From NCBI GenBank assembly GCA_012931725.1, contig CM022948.1:68419622-68483621 (forward strand): a stretch of 64,000 nucleotides of DNA. Direction: 5' to 3'. The notes beneath the pieces are model-generated. The model was given only the letters and a program-made list of their open reading frames with translations. It was not told where the DNA came from and did no database searches. Below are positions 12,401 to 24,767 of the stretch, piece by piece (position 1 is the stretch's first letter; every line of letters begins with the position of its first letter). Both the position numbers and the translations under genes were made by a program. Source of the DNA: Litsea cubeba. Its lineage: Eukaryota; Streptophyta; Magnoliopsida; Laurales; Lauraceae.

Positions 12401-15400
12401 ATATAAAAAAGGAAATTAGATAAATTAAGGCTCATCAAAATCACAGCCCTCCCTCCCACTCAATAATCAAATTCATACCTCCATGAATTGAAACTCATTG
12501 TAGTAAGCCTTTTTATCCAGGTAAGATTATATTTTTGAAAATCACAAACATGCCCCTTTAATAAGCTCTTATTTTTATGTTTAACAAGCATGCTACCATG
12601 AAATAAGAGCTCTTTTTTTTTTTAAATAGAATTTTAGCAAGCAAACTAGTTGTAAACTAGAACTGAAAAATTAGAGCTATTTATTCTAGACCTAATCTAA
12701 CTAGCTCTAATTAGATTAGACTTGGATTTTCCAAACGGGCCCTTATAGTGCAATATTATATTTACTAGCTATTGGGTAGAAGTATGAAATATTGAACAAG
12801 TGTTAGTAAGGGTCATTACAGGTTTTTTTAACAGCTAATTCATTATAAAGATATAGATATTTACATGATATGGTATGAGACATTGGTCACAGCATCTTCT
12901 AGGAGCCTGAAAGGCCAGTTTTTGATACAAGTAAATTCAAATGATGTAAAAGTTATGTCCATAACATTTGTAATTAGGAAGTTTTCTACTAAGAACTAGT
13001 TGCAAATTTAAAATTTTGGAACTCTGTCTACTGGTCAATCTGTGCCTCTCACCGGCTGTTCCACTGTGGTACACTTGCATGTGGGTGAATCGGCACTTGC
13101 CCTATCTGACTTTTGTTTTCTTTTACTTGAACCCATAACCTCAAGGCTGCGATAGCGAGCACCTTCCAATATATCATGGACTGTTATCCTCATCCCAGCT
13201 GATTTGATTTCTTTTACTTGAACCCATAACCTCAAGGCTGCAATAGCGGGCACCTTCCAATATATCACGGGCTGTTATCCTCATCCCAGCTGATTTGCAA
13301 CCTATTTTATATCCACCAGTGGATTTTAGCATAAAAATCCACTTGATGTAAGGGCTGTGATTGGTAGGCTTGGATGCCCAGATTTGCTGAGGCCCATTTT
13401 TCCCCACACCACGGGAAACTTTCCATTCCAAAAAATATGATTTGCACTCAATGGGATGGCCTCACAAAGGGATATTCACAAACCACAATTTTGAGGTCAG
13501 TTCTCACTTGGTACTTGAGAACTACTTTTGTACTTATTTATTCATGAATACTGAGGGGAAAAAACTAATGGTTCATACTATTATATTATTATTTTCACTA
13601 CTTACTACTGAAATTAAGTCTTATCACAAAGCGATGTCCTGGAGTGTCATATTTGCATGTGAGCTACTACTGTCCTTATGTAATATCACCTAAAAGTGCC
13701 TTGTCCTTAAATTAAGCTTATAAATTCCATTCTTCTTTAGCATTGGTGTAAAACCTTCCTGGATGAGAAACAGGAAACTATGTATTGTACCTGTGTAGCA
13801 AGTCGTTACAAAAGGCCATAGTGTTCCTTACTTCCTGTTGATGGTTTGCTTAAAATTCTTTTATCCTTTTTTCCATTTTGCTGATTTGGGAAGCTTCCTC
13901 AGAGACTAGCTTTTCTCTTTTCTGAAAATAAATGACGGGTTGACACACGAATAGCAATAATAAATGACTGGTTGAAGAGTATTCTTTGTCACCTAACACA
14001 ATTTTTGTTTCTTTTAATTTGATGGAGATCTGAATTCTAAAGTTTCATTGATCTTCAGGCATGATTTTGTTGCTTATAAATTCCAGTCTTCTTTATGCTG
14101 TAATTGAATATAGCATTGGTGTAAAACCTTCTTGGGTGAGAAGTAGGAAACCATGTATAGTACTTTTGTAGTAATAGCTTGTTTGGCAAATCTTATATGT
14201 TTGAAACAGATCTGTATGAAATAGATCTACTTCAAATGGTCTCTTTATGAAATATATGTTTTTGAAATAGCCTGCTTGGTAACACACAAGAACCGATTGA
14301 ATAGACATCTTAAATCCAACGATACATGTTTTTTCGTAAATTCCTCTACATCTAACATAAATCATGCTTTTTTACCCCATGACTGTTTTTAGTATTCCTA
14401 AGAGGATCAACGATTTGGATCATGAAATAGGGGCCCACGAATTTCAGAAAATTATACCAAATATACCATTCAAAAAAAATTATACCAAATATCTCACTTT
14501 TTTGTCAAATTTCTCAAGATCCGTGAAAGATCAACGGATGAAATTTGAGCCCATATTCGTGATTGGACTGCTACATATTTCCAATGGTTCAGATGGCAGT
14601 TTACTGGCATGGAACTCAAGAAAAAAAATTGAAAAATTGAACTACCAAAATGACGTTTTAATTGCTTGGTTAGAACATGAGCTATCCAACGGTTTTCAAA
14701 ATTTCATAATTTTCTCGAGATCTAGACCAAACCAAGGGCTGAAACTTTTAGCGATAGCCATTTTCAGTATTACAAATAGGATTAATGGTTTGGATCATGA
14801 TTATGCGGCCCATAGAAATCTAGAAAAATAGATCAATGGTTTTTCGGTTTTTAAAACAGATCTGAAAAACTGAGATAAATCAACGGCTGAAACTTGACCC
14901 ATGGGCCGTTTTTTGTCTTATTAATGGGTCCAACAGTTCTGATCATCGTTTAGGGTCTCGAATTAAAAAAAAAAAATGATGAAACGGTGGCTGAAAATTC
15001 ACCACCCATTTTACTGTGCATGCGCACATCTTCGCGCTTTAGGCGCTGTGGTCTCTTTTGATTCTTCCCAGTATTGGTGCCGTCCAAATCAGACCTATTT
15101 TGTGTTTAGGTGGTTTGAAATGGACACAATGAATGTTGTTTCCAAATGCACTAAATGCGTTTTAAAAACGTTTTTAGACAATAAGACGATGGAATGAGAC
15201 TTGCCAAACAGCCAGTAAGTTGTTATGAAGTAGGATATAGTGTTCCTTATTTCCTGTTGATGGTTTGCGTAAAAATGCTTTTATTGTTTTTTCCCCTTTT
15301 GCTGATTTGGGAAGCTTCCTCACTGGCTAGCTTTCTTCTTTCTGAAAATAAACACTAGGGTTAAAACCGTAGGCCCCTCCATGACACGGGTATACCTTAC

Positions 15401-18400
15401 TATTGCTCCAATAGTGGTTGGCGAAGAGGTTTTATCCCTTAATTGAATAAGTCTAGTACTGCAAGATTTTGGAATACCTCAATCACTGACACTAAATGCT
15501 ATAAGATAGAAGTGTTGAATGCTGAATATGGTATTAGAAGTTTCAACTTTGAACCAAATATTTAGTCTTGCAATGTCAATGGAAGACGAACACCTTGCAA
15601 TATTTCACTTTCCGCTTAACTCAGATTCATCTAGTGAAGTTGCACTGACACATATCTTCTGGCAGCTTCATATTCACAGGTTGCTATGACAGCTTTGGCA
15701 GGTAAACCTTGCTAACGAGCAACAGATTTCATCAATTCTGTTTTTCTGGGAATCAATTTACATTATTTTAATATGACAAATTCAACTTCTTATAGGATAT
15801 GGAAAGCTGGTGGATTGTGTACACATGTCTTGGAGGGGCACACTGATGCAATTACATCAGTCAGTATCGTCAATCATGAAGGTTGTTCTAATGAGAGAAA
15901 GTTCTGTTTGTGGCCCAGCGATGTGTTCTTTTGAAGCACCCACTCAAACCAAACGGAATCTGTTTATAGAGTATCATCCTGTTTATCTTTAAACTTTTCT
16001 TTACAAGTGGCTGCTTTAGCACAAGGGTGCTTCAGTGATTGTGTGTGAATATGTATGGATTCATATGTTTTTGGATCTGTAACTGCTCAATCTCCTTACT
16101 CTTAATATTGTTCATTAAAAGTTGTTTATTCGTTTGACAAGCATTTGCAGGAGTTGAGAGTCACAGGGGGATCTGTTTATCTACTGCTTCAAAGGATCGA
16201 ACATTGAGGTTGTGGAAGGTATGCTAAACTAGTGCCTTTAACTTTGACTGAGATCTTTATCTATAGTAGCTAACCACATTTGTACTATTAAAGTTAGATG
16301 CAGCCGAGCCTGAGAATCTTCCTATGAAGATTAGAGCATTTAAAGTCCTAAGCGGGCACACATCGTCTGTGCAATGTGTCTCAGCAGGTCCTGGAGATAT
16401 GGTGAGATTATTTTCTTTGTTTAAGCGTGAAGAGTGTTAATCTTGAGTCTGTGTTTGTGAATTCAGAACAGGAAAGTGATGCTGAGCATGTGGTATTTTA
16501 TTTTCTTCTACTTTTAGGTATGTTCAGGTTCCTGGGACTGTTCTATCAAGATTTGGCAAACAAGTTTTGATGCTGAAGGTGATGTAGTACCAATAAAAAA
16601 AAGAAAGGTGGATGCTGACAAAGCCTTAAATGAAGAGTGTCAGTTGAAGGTATTTTTGTTCATTTGACGTTTAGATAATTTTTTCATCACCATATCCCTG
16701 ATATAGCGTGTCAGCTCTCTTTTCTTTTGCATAGTTCAAACTTGGCTCCTTGAATGAATTTAATGGACTTTGCGCTGTTTTTTTGTTATTATTTGTGGAT
16801 GACATTGGTATGTAACACCCAGAAATTGCCAGAGTTTTTGGTGCCTTGAAAAACATGTATGTTTGGACCTTTGAGTTCTCTACCAAGGCCAATAGAGTAA
16901 TTGTCTCAACTCTGTCTTGAAAGAACCATGCTGGCAATTCTTGCAGCCAGTGAAAATTGTAACCTGTCTGTGGTTTCTGGACTTGGTGGGCAATTTGGAA
17001 GTTTACACTGAACTAGCTAAATAGTACATAGCTGTCAGTTTTTTTTTAATTGTCTTAAAGCATAAATGTGGAGCAGCTTCTTTTTAGGATTGACTGCTGA
17101 ATTAACACCTTTCCCACCCTGTGCAAAGATTACTCTAGTCAGTAAGTTAAAACTGTTAAAATGCTTGGGCTTTTAAATTGATGACTACCATTACCAAGCA
17201 TGGTATTTACGTATCATGCCTAATCCACGATGAGACCTTCTATCACACACCCTTTTGTGAATAGTGATGGCCCATAAAAGGTTCAGAATGAATTCTCATG
17301 AAAAGGGTTGTCAGTAGAGAAAAAAGGTTAAAAAGGTTTTGCTGTGCTTAAACTGCTAGAAAACTTATTGACCATGAAAGTGCTCCTCTCACAGCGGCAA
17401 CAACAACAACACAGAATGTTGCTTCTAGCTTTACAAAGATCCAGAGTATTTATTAGTTTAGTGTTTCTCAAAATTTGAATTAATTTTTGTTCCTCTTGCT
17501 AAGATTGTTCTTTACTTTGGAATACCTTATTCACTTGCTGTGCTTTACATTTTCTAACACTTGCCTTTTCTTGTTATTATATATTGCACTTGCTTATAGC
17601 CAACAATGACTGGTCTGCAAAATAATGGTGCAAAAGCAGTGGGACCAAATTAAGTCAAGTTGACTTGAGTTCTGGTTCCACGACTCCAAGTGGTATTTTT
17701 TGTTTGTCCACCAGTAATAGAGACCACTTAGATGAAGTGGAAGCACCAGCTGCAGCGCGCATGGTAGGGTGGGAAGGATCTAGGGAATCTAAGAACCATG
17801 CATGACCGCACGTAGGGGGACCAGTGGAACCCATGGTCTCCTTCAGCTGTGGCCTAACTAGGTCTCATGGCTGGCCTAGCCTGGCCAACAGGCATCACGG
17901 CTGCACTCAGGGGCGGACCCAAGTACATGATTTTGGGGGCGGTCACCCCCGCCAAACCTGCATCTGCTTCCAAACCCCAATGAAAATTCTGGGTCTGTTT
18001 CCAAAATCCACATAAAAATTCTGAGTCTGCCTCCAAAACCCACATGAAAATCTTGAGTGTGTACCACCATTCAAAAAAAAAAAATCTTGACTTTGTACTT
18101 TGTACCCAAAACCCAACTACCTGTTTGGGTCGTTTCCCTCAAATGCAAATCCAGGGTTTGCCTGCACTATCCAGGGCGAAAGGCCTCAAAGCTGGTCTGG
18201 ATCAAGCCCACAGCCGTACATTCAGAACTAGGCTTGGACGTGCAGCCTTGGCATTGTTTAATATTCTTATAGCTTTTAAGAGTTTGAGTCCTTTTTTTTT
18301 TTTCATCCTTTTAAAGTAATCGAAAGGTCATGACTAAAACATTTGGCTACTGTTTAAGTTTTTTTTAATGACATTGGTATCCCCGTGGTATTTTTACTCG

Positions 18401-21400
18401 ACATGACTATTCCCCTAGGTGCACACACAAGTACACAACCCCGAAACAAACGTGCACCAGATAAGTCTGGGGATGGACTCGAACACAATACATGGAAAGC
18501 AAAGCAATCACACCTTATGCCAGTGAACCATCACCCAGGCAGGTACCATTTAAGAATTCTTGTGCAACTTATTGTGGTTTAGGGCTTCTCTAGCATAAAC
18601 TCATAATTTAGGGCTTCTCTAGCGTAAAACTCATAAATATTCCTGTTACAACAGTTGGCCAGCATGTTGCTATCTGTCTTCTTCTTGTCCAATTTGATAC
18701 AATCCCTAGTTTAGGTGTTCTGCAGTATTTTCAAGAAGGGCATGGCTTCTTTTGGGTTTTCTTTCCTGTCATTATATGCTTGCACGCGGGTCATATTTAC
18801 TACTCCCTATTCTTGTATCGATTGATTCTGTGGAGGATCATTCATATGAGGTGCTGTCCAGGTAGGACCAGCCCCTCTTCTTGATTCCTTCTGAATTGAT
18901 TGGGACTGCATCAACCAGCAGGTGGTTTCAATAGTTAACCAAATTGAATTCTGATAGAATGTTTTCCCTATTTGTTTCAATCTTAAAAGAAAATTCTATT
19001 TCAAAATTTTTTTTTAGTTATTTCTATTCACACTTTGCCTTAACATGTTATTTTTATTGATTAGTTGACTTTTATGATTTTATCTTTTCATATTGCCTAT
19101 TGAAACAGCTATTGATGTTTTAGTGTCCATTTTGTCTCATCTTCACAGATATCGTGGTTCAAAAACTCCACTTGGCAACCATTCAAAAAAAAAAGAAAAA
19201 AAAAACCTGGCAGGCCGCCTGGTCGAGTTGTCTTGATTGGAGACTCCAAGTCAGAAAGTCATAAGCGGTCATAGATAAAATATCACAATATACCATATAT
19301 ATGTTTGCGTGTGCATGTGTTGTATTTAAATTGAGAAAATACCATCTGCATCTCTCTCTCTCATTCTCATAGGGGGTTGAAAGTACTTGCTTTCAATTAG
19401 GTGTAGGCTCTACATGAATATGAACAGGAGATTGTATACATCTTTAAGGGCCCTTAAATAATAACAGTTTATAAGCCTAGTTTGCCACTGATTTTTTCTC
19501 TTTTATTTTTTTTAGTTTTATGTAGTTTATAGTATGAAATTATATATTATGTAATTCTCATACGAGAATTTCTATATCTGCTGATATTATACAAGATATG
19601 GGAATGAGAGTTAGAGTCCCTGTACCATTAAAAAAAAAAAAAACAGAGTGAGAGTCCTTGCCTGCCATATATGATGAAAATCTAGCTGCTGCTTGTATTT
19701 TCGTCAATTTGCTAGAGAATATCCAGTGCCCTTTGGATTTTTGTGGATGCGGTGGAAGAGGTGTTGGATTTGTCCAAGGATGCAGAAGTTTACTTCACTC
19801 ATGTTAAGAGAAGTGCAAACTCGACTGCAGATCTTTTGGCCAAGAGTGTAAATCATTAGAGCCTGTCAAAATGCTGATTGTTCAAAATAGCACTAGGAGT
19901 ATTTAGTTTGTGATTTTATTGCCTGTTTGTCTCTCTATTCCTTGGTGGTTTTCATAGCCATTTGTGTCTCTCTTCTACTGATGTGCTGCTTTAATAAAAT
20001 TTAGTCTACTTAAAAAATATATATATATATATATTTCTTTTATCATCACACCTTTAGCCTTTAGATTCTTTGAAAATACCATATTTTTACCCTAAATTTA
20101 TGCGTAAAACAACAAAAAAGTGACTTGGCTGAGTAAGCGGAAGATATTTGGCTTTTGCTGGATCCTTTGCCTGACTCAGCAAGTCAACCTAGTCTTGCCA
20201 GAAACTCATGTGCCCAACAGTTTTGGTGAGTCCCTTTGTAACTCTAGCATTTCAACTTGCGGCTTGCACATGTCAATGTTAGTCGGGGGCAAGTTTGTGA
20301 ACTATGGTAGATATATACAGTCACTGTTTTGTAACATATTATACCAAAAATCACACTTAGGCTATTGTCTTTCGGTCGAATTCTCCTTGCTAAAGTTGCG
20401 ATCAAATAACTCTACCGGCATTAACTTGTGGTGTCCTGAGATAACACCCGTCCTTTTTTTATTTATCTAATTGTAGTTTTTCCCTTCTTAATTTTGTGTC
20501 ATTTAAATACTTTTTAAAGAAGATATTTTTATTGATTGTGATGATCTTTCATCCTATTCAGGGGGGTGCTTTATCAACGCTCGTGGGTCATACGCAATGT
20601 GTATCTTCTGTCGTCTGGCCAGAACATGAAACTATATATTCTGCATCTTGGGACCACTCTATCAGAAGATGGGATCTTGAAACAGGCAAAGACTCCTTGA
20701 ACTTGGTATGCATGTTCTTTTCCCTATCAGCACTTGATCGGCTGCTGTTTGTGAAAGAACATTTAAAGGAGACTGTTTGATTCAGTCCAAGTCCGACTGC
20801 TAGCTGATTGGGCTAGGCAATGACGAACCACTTAGCTGTTGTGGGTTTGGGAACTTGTTCTTGAATGGTCAATTATAGCTTGTTCTGTGTCTAAGATTGA
20901 GTCGAACGTGCCAGAGCTCTCTGGGAATTAAAGACCCTTGTCTATCCAATCTTTCACTACATTGATGTTCTATTCTATTTGTTCGCTGGCTTTTTAGAGA
21001 TGCCAAAAGTTTTTTTATTTTTGCACCTATTTTTGTTGACACTAGACCTTGAGCTGTCTGTGTAGGTCTGTGGAAAGGTTGTCAACTGTCTCGATGTTGG
21101 CGGTGAGAGCTCTGCACTCATTGCTGCTGGTGGCTCCGACCCTATTCTTAGGATATGGGATCCTCGAAAACCAGGCATGTTAAATAAGTGAACTTTTAGC
21201 TTAAGGATCTTTTGTGCCTATTTGGATCTGTATCTCACTTTAAATCTGCTATGTGCAGGAACTCTGGCTCCCATTTTTCAGTTCTCATCTCACTCTTCAT
21301 GGATCACAGCTTGCAAGTGGCACAAAAGGTCATGGTTTCATCTGCTTTCTGCATCTTATGATGGGAAAGTGATGTTATGGGATTTGAGAACTGCGGTAAG

Positions 21401-24400
21401 CTTCCTTCTGAATAAATAAATAATGCAAGTCATGGTTGTATAAAAAACCATAATTATGACTGCATGATGGCACTCATGAGATGAACACAGTTTTAGCTCA
21501 GAGCACTTGATGTCTCAGCAATGATCTCCTCAAACCATTGTGGAGTTAATTTAGTTAAAGGCCTGGCCTATAAAACTCACCATTTCAACACACTTGAGCA
21601 ACAATCATACTAAATTCAGCTTGCAAAACTACTTTCCAACCTGTGATACCAAGACACTCCAAACCACGCAACATATTCATGTTGTATTAACGTCCGGTGC
21701 TTCATTTTTATGTGTAAAATCCTTGTCTTGCCATATCCATGCTGTGCCCTCTCATATCCATCCCATATCTGGGCATCCTAAGTTCAAAAAATTACAATGG
21801 CTGGGTCAGAGTAATACTCTTACAAACTAATGAAAATCTACATGTGACTATGGTACTTTAACGAGTTCTACTGTGAAAGTCCAGGTGCTACCTTGATAGG
21901 TTTCTTTTCCAAGTGTAATATGTTCCGCACTTTACAACTCAAGCTCTGCGAAGATGTCTTGGTTTAGCTTTTTAAGCAACCAACTTGTCCCTTCCAGGCA
22001 TGAGAATTGTCCAATTGCTGAGTGGTCTGGTCCTATGCTTTTTTTTTTTGCTGGCAGTAACTCTTAGAAGGTCAATCATCTTGAGTTGTGTAAGGAAGAC
22101 CTTGGGAGTAAACTGATTATAGCCCTTTGAACATTCCCCCAAAGCGTCCTGAGAACTACCAACCCCCTAGAGTAGCCTTCATGCCAAATAATTTTTCTGA
22201 TTGCCACCTGGAAAACCATTGAATCATCATCAAAGCCTTGTCCCAATTATGTTGGGGTCGGTTACATGAATTTTGTTTTTCCATTCCGATCTATCTTGAG
22301 CCAAATCTGCGATAAGCTGCACTTCTTCAATCTATTTTTACTACCTCCATCCACGTCCTCTATGGCCTACCCCTTCCCCTTGGTACGGAATCAACTTGCA
22401 TAGCCAAACGTTTCCTGACCGGTTGATGTAGGCCAGACAATAATTAAATGGATGTCCCCTTGGGCCTATGGACTGGACCCAATGGGTTGGCCGACCTATT
22501 GTTTGGCCTGCATCACTGTTGCAAAAATCGGCCTAGGCGGCGCCTAGGCGCTAGTCGGCGGTCACCGCCTAGGCGGTGCCTAGGCGCTAGGCGGGGATTA
22601 ATCCGACTAAGAGGGGATTAATCGGGCTAGGCGGGGATTAATCGGAAATTAATCCCTAGTCCATGCCCACCGCCTAGCGTCCGCCTAGCGATTTTTACAA
22701 CATTGGCCTGCATCACCGGTGTCGTTACTGGCTTATATTGTACATGCCCAAACCATCTCAAACAGGTTTCTCTAATTTTATCTCCTATTGATGCTACCCC
22801 TAAATGCTCTAAAAAACGTTCATTTCTAATCCTTCTTAGTTTTACCACACATCCACATCAACATTCTCATATCTGCTACATCATTTTGTGCATATGTTAC
22901 TTTTTAATCGACCAACATCAGCTCCGTAGGTCATAGTTGGTCTAAAATCACTGTCCTGTAAAATTTTCTCTTCGATCTTGTTGGCATTCCTTGGGTCACG
23001 AAGCACTCCATAAGCATGTCTCCACTTCAATCATCCCGCTTTTATCCCATGTTCGACATTTTCGTCAATCTCCCCATCCTTTCTAATTATTGAGCCAAGG
23101 TAACGGAAAGAATCTCTTTGTGGCATCTCATGGGCTTCAATTCTCGCAGTAGTTTCGGCTCTCTATATGCCCACTAAAGTTGCAATACATATAGTTCATC
23201 TTTGTATGGCTTATTTTAAAGCCTTTTGATTCTAAAGTCTCTCACCATCCGTCGAATTTTGCATTCACACCATCTCTTGATTCATCCACTAACATTATAT
23301 CATCTGTAAACAAGATATACCAAGGTACCTCCTCTTGAATATGGGCAGTTAACGTATCTATAATCAGTGCAAAGATATAAGGGCTTAGGTCTGACCCCTG
23401 ATGCAAACTTATGGTCATCGTCTCGTCACAAGTGGTTCTCACATTCATTACTGCTCCATGCATGTCATGAATAATTTCAACATAATCTCTTGGAACATTC
23501 ATTTTATTTAAAACCTGCCAAATTAAATCTTTAGGTACCCTATTGTAGGCTTTTTTTGGATTGATGAAGACCGTATGTAGATTTCTCCTCTTCGCTCAAT
23601 ATTTTTCAATCAATTCCCTAAGACAGCAACAATCCAATTGCTGCAATTTTCTGGTTTTCTTCCAACATGAGATTGTTGCGGAGTGGATTTAAAAAAAAAA
23701 ATGAAAAAGATGCTCGGTCTAGGCATCTTTTACACCCACGGAAAAGCCACCCCATCGATAAGATCTTCACACCCAAGTTCTCAAAACCAGAAATCAAATT
23801 AGCTTTAATGAAAACTTCCCTATAAATTTCCACTGTTCTTGGCTTTAATGCGTAATGCAAGAGCATAAAAAACTTGATTCTCTTATTCTAGTAAGAAAGC
23901 CAAAAATAGACTCCTAATGTAAGAGAAAATTGAAATTTACCTCGCTTCATAATCCTATAGTCGCAGATATACGAAAAAGAATCCTAAGATGGCTTTGGTA
24001 CCTGATGGGGATGTCCAATGCATGAGGTGGGCTTTGAGGCCTACCCATGGGATCGATTCTCCATGTTCCTTTGACTGCACCCTTGATGGTCATTTGGTCC
24101 CGTCCGTGTCAAAAAAATGTATTTTGTTTTATGCAATTCAAGATTTAAATTTTGAAACTCAACTTTGGTTAGGCTTTTGACATTCTGGGTTAACTGAATT
24201 TATCCATATTCAATGGTCTCTTGAAGTATTTGACCAAGATATTTAACTACCTGACTAACAAATGGTGCCCATGCCAACCATATTTGCAGCATAGAATCCG
24301 CATCATATATGATCTCTCAGATTCAGACACCCATGCATGCATATTCAGACAGCCGCACATATATATCTTTCTTCAATATGAACCTAAGTTTTTCAAGTAC

Positions 24401-24684
24401 ATGGTATTTCTGGATAAGTGCATATTAATGGCACTTTTGATTTATGTTTAAGGTTTTTTTTTTTTTGGTGGTTGCAGTGGCCATTGGCAGTAATAGACTC
24501 ACACAAAGAAAAGGTAACTCTTTTTCCTTTGGTCTTGTCTGTACTATGTCGAAAAACTTGGCTTCCTAACAAAGTTTTTGCCAACATGCAGGTGCTATGC
24601 GCAGACTGGTGGAGAGGTGATAGTGTTATCAGTGGCGGAGCTGACTCAAAACTTTTCATTTCTTCTGAAATTTCTATCCAGTGA
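6409..24684 (+). CDS. WDR12: Ribosome biogenesis protein WDR12/YTM1 homologue (13 coding exons)
   Basis: WDR12 joins Pescadillo and BOP1 in the nucleolar PeBoW complex needed for 27S pre-rRNA processing and 60S ribosome assembly (family knowledge). Coding exons, read from splice signals and frame: 6409-6571, 8801-8901, 11660-11766, 15666-15701, 15796-15881, 16151-16218, 16294-16401, 16518-16649, 20562-20705, 21066-21174, 21259-21395, 24478-24513, 24592-24684. They total 1320 nt, 439 residues plus TGA, the usual family length. Residues 1 to about 85 form the NLE (ubiquitin-like) domain that binds the Mdn1/Rea1 MIDAS domain. WD40 repeats follow, with strands ending in motifs such as SKDRTLRLWK, SWDCSIKIW, SWDHSIRRWD, GSDPILRIWD and SYDGKVMLWD. 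A basic PIKKRK stretch in exon 8 may be a nuclear localisation signal. The ATG lies two bases after a 3' splice site, so the gene has a 5'UTR intron. All introns are GT-AG except 21175-21258 (GC-AG). Identity is very secure; individual splice sites are inferred. Confidence 0.95.
7548..7725 (-). mobile_element. Au-type tRNA-derived SINE (178 bp)
   Basis: The minus strand shows a pol III A-box-like TGGTACAATGGTAAAAG and a B-box-like GGTTCAAGACC. It continues into ACAGCCACTTTGTGCAA, GACCCTTCC and GCGGGACCCAC blocks typical of plant Au SINEs, and ends in a T-run. A perfect 17-bp target duplication CACTTAAATTTCATTAA flanks it (7531-7547 and 7726-7742). It lies in WDR12 intron 2. Confidence 0.85.
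7946..8024. repeat. Short foldback repeat in a WDR12 intron
   Basis: The arms GATTGATCATGCACAAAAA and its imperfect complement ending TGTGTGATCAATC form a hairpin of about 28-bp arms around ATCACGTG-type sequence, like a small MITE. Confidence 0.5.
9140..9912 (+). other. Unrecognised intronic open frames
   Basis: Two open frames (89 codons from 9140, 150 codons from 9460) lie in the WDR12 intron at 8902-11659. Neither shows a family motif I recognise, and their composition suits decayed retroelement sequence. Not proposed as genes. Confidence 0.25.
10111..10653. mobile_element. MITE with about 40-bp terminal inverted repeats
   Basis: The left end GGGCACGTTTGTGTACACA continues into CTTTCCGCGGAAAGGGGAAAA. 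The right end is the near-perfect complement (GGGCATGTTTGTGTACACA and TTTTCCGCGGAAAGGGGAAAA). The flanks share AAA, so any target duplication is 3 bp or lost. It has no transposase. Confidence 0.75.
13105..13310. repeat. Tandem duplication, two copies of about 90-100 bp
   Basis: A unit containing TTTTACTTGAACCCATAACC, AAGGCTGC and TATCCTCATCCCAGCTGATT occurs twice head to tail with few differences, inside a WDR12 intron. Confidence 0.8.
13714..13925. repeat. Intronic duplicate, uninterrupted copy
   Basis: This copy contains AGCATTGGTGTAAAACCTTC, then TTCCTGTTGATGGTTTGC and GCTGATTTGGGAAGCTTCCT. A second copy is split, with its left half at about 14065-14175 and its right half at about 15214-15350. 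Confidence 0.75.
14176..15213. mobile_element. About 1.0 kb insertion splitting the second intronic duplicate
   Basis: The ends are inverted: GCTTGTTTGGCAAATC on the left, and on the right the complement of GGCTGTTTGGCAAGTC. The flanks share AGTAA, consistent with a short or decayed target duplication. The interior repeats a motif with GGATCAA(C/T)GGTTTGGATCATGA several times. No transposase was seen. A 155-codon open frame inside is not recognised. Confidence 0.65.
17960..18060. repeat. Short tandem repeat, about three copies of 35 bp
   Basis: The phrase AAA(A/C)CC(A/C)CATGAAAATTCTGNGTCTG recurs at about 35-bp spacing in the WDR12 intron at 16650-20561. Confidence 0.5.
19734..19859 (+). mobile_element. 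L1-type LINE 3' fragment, RNase H-like domain
   Basis: The plus-strand frame reads WIFVDAVEEVLDLSKDA, then YFTHVKRSANSTADLLAKS and stop TAG at 19857-19859. The VKRSANSTADLLAK motif is the C-terminal end of the plant reverse-transcriptase-like (RVT_3) RNase H domain. Only the last 40 or so codons remain in the WDR12 intron. Confidence 0.65.
21175..21258 (+). other. WDR12: GC-AG intron in WDR12
   Basis: This is an 84-nt intron with donor CAG|gcatgt and acceptor tgtgcag. Only the GC donor joins DPRKP to GTLAPIFQFSSHSSW in frame, as WD40 conservation demands. The next downstream GT (gttaaa) would shift the frame. Confidence 0.85.
22220..23590 (-). mobile_element. Decayed LINE reverse-transcriptase fragment
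   Basis: Minus-strand pieces include NVRTTCDETMTISLHQGSDL, then SPYIFALIIDTL and PWYILFTDDIMLVDESRDG (RT palm; the usual xADD is TDD here), followed by RRIRNERFLEHLGVA and ETCLRWFGHVQ from the C-terminal region. The 3' end carries the CCCCAATTAAGTTGGGG-type hairpin sequence near 22240-22260. It is interrupted by the element at 22517-22702 and by stops. It lies in the WDR12 intron at 21396-24477. Confidence 0.8.
22517..22702. mobile_element. Palindromic CGCCTAGGCG element, copy 1 (186 bp)
   Basis: The terminal inverted repeats are TGTTGCAAAAATCGGCCTAG on the left and the complement of TGTTGTAAAAATCGCTAGG on the right. The interior is GC-rich, with many CCTAGGCG and GGATTAATC motifs. A perfect 14-bp direct repeat TTGGCCTGCATCAC flanks it (22503-22516 and 22703-22716). 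It sits inside the LINE fragment. Confidence 0.85.
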
Positions 24685-24736
24685 GGTAACAGTCAGGTTT
24701 TCAGTTTTTTCTTTTCTTAATCCCTGTGGGAATTAA

Positions 24737-24740
<4 letters not shown>

Positions 24741-24767
<27 letters not shown>
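24741..24767. repeat. (GA)n microsatellite
   Basis: An uninterrupted GA run in the proposed 3'UTR intron of WDR12. Confidence 0.9.

Noticed and set aside
21174..21182. Downstream GT (gttaaa) as the donor instead of the GC donor
   Set aside because: It would put the next WD40 exon out of frame.
23242..23502. RT-like frame as a functional reverse transcriptase
   Set aside because: It is a short fragment with a changed catalytic-region residue (TDD) and flanking stops; a dead LINE.
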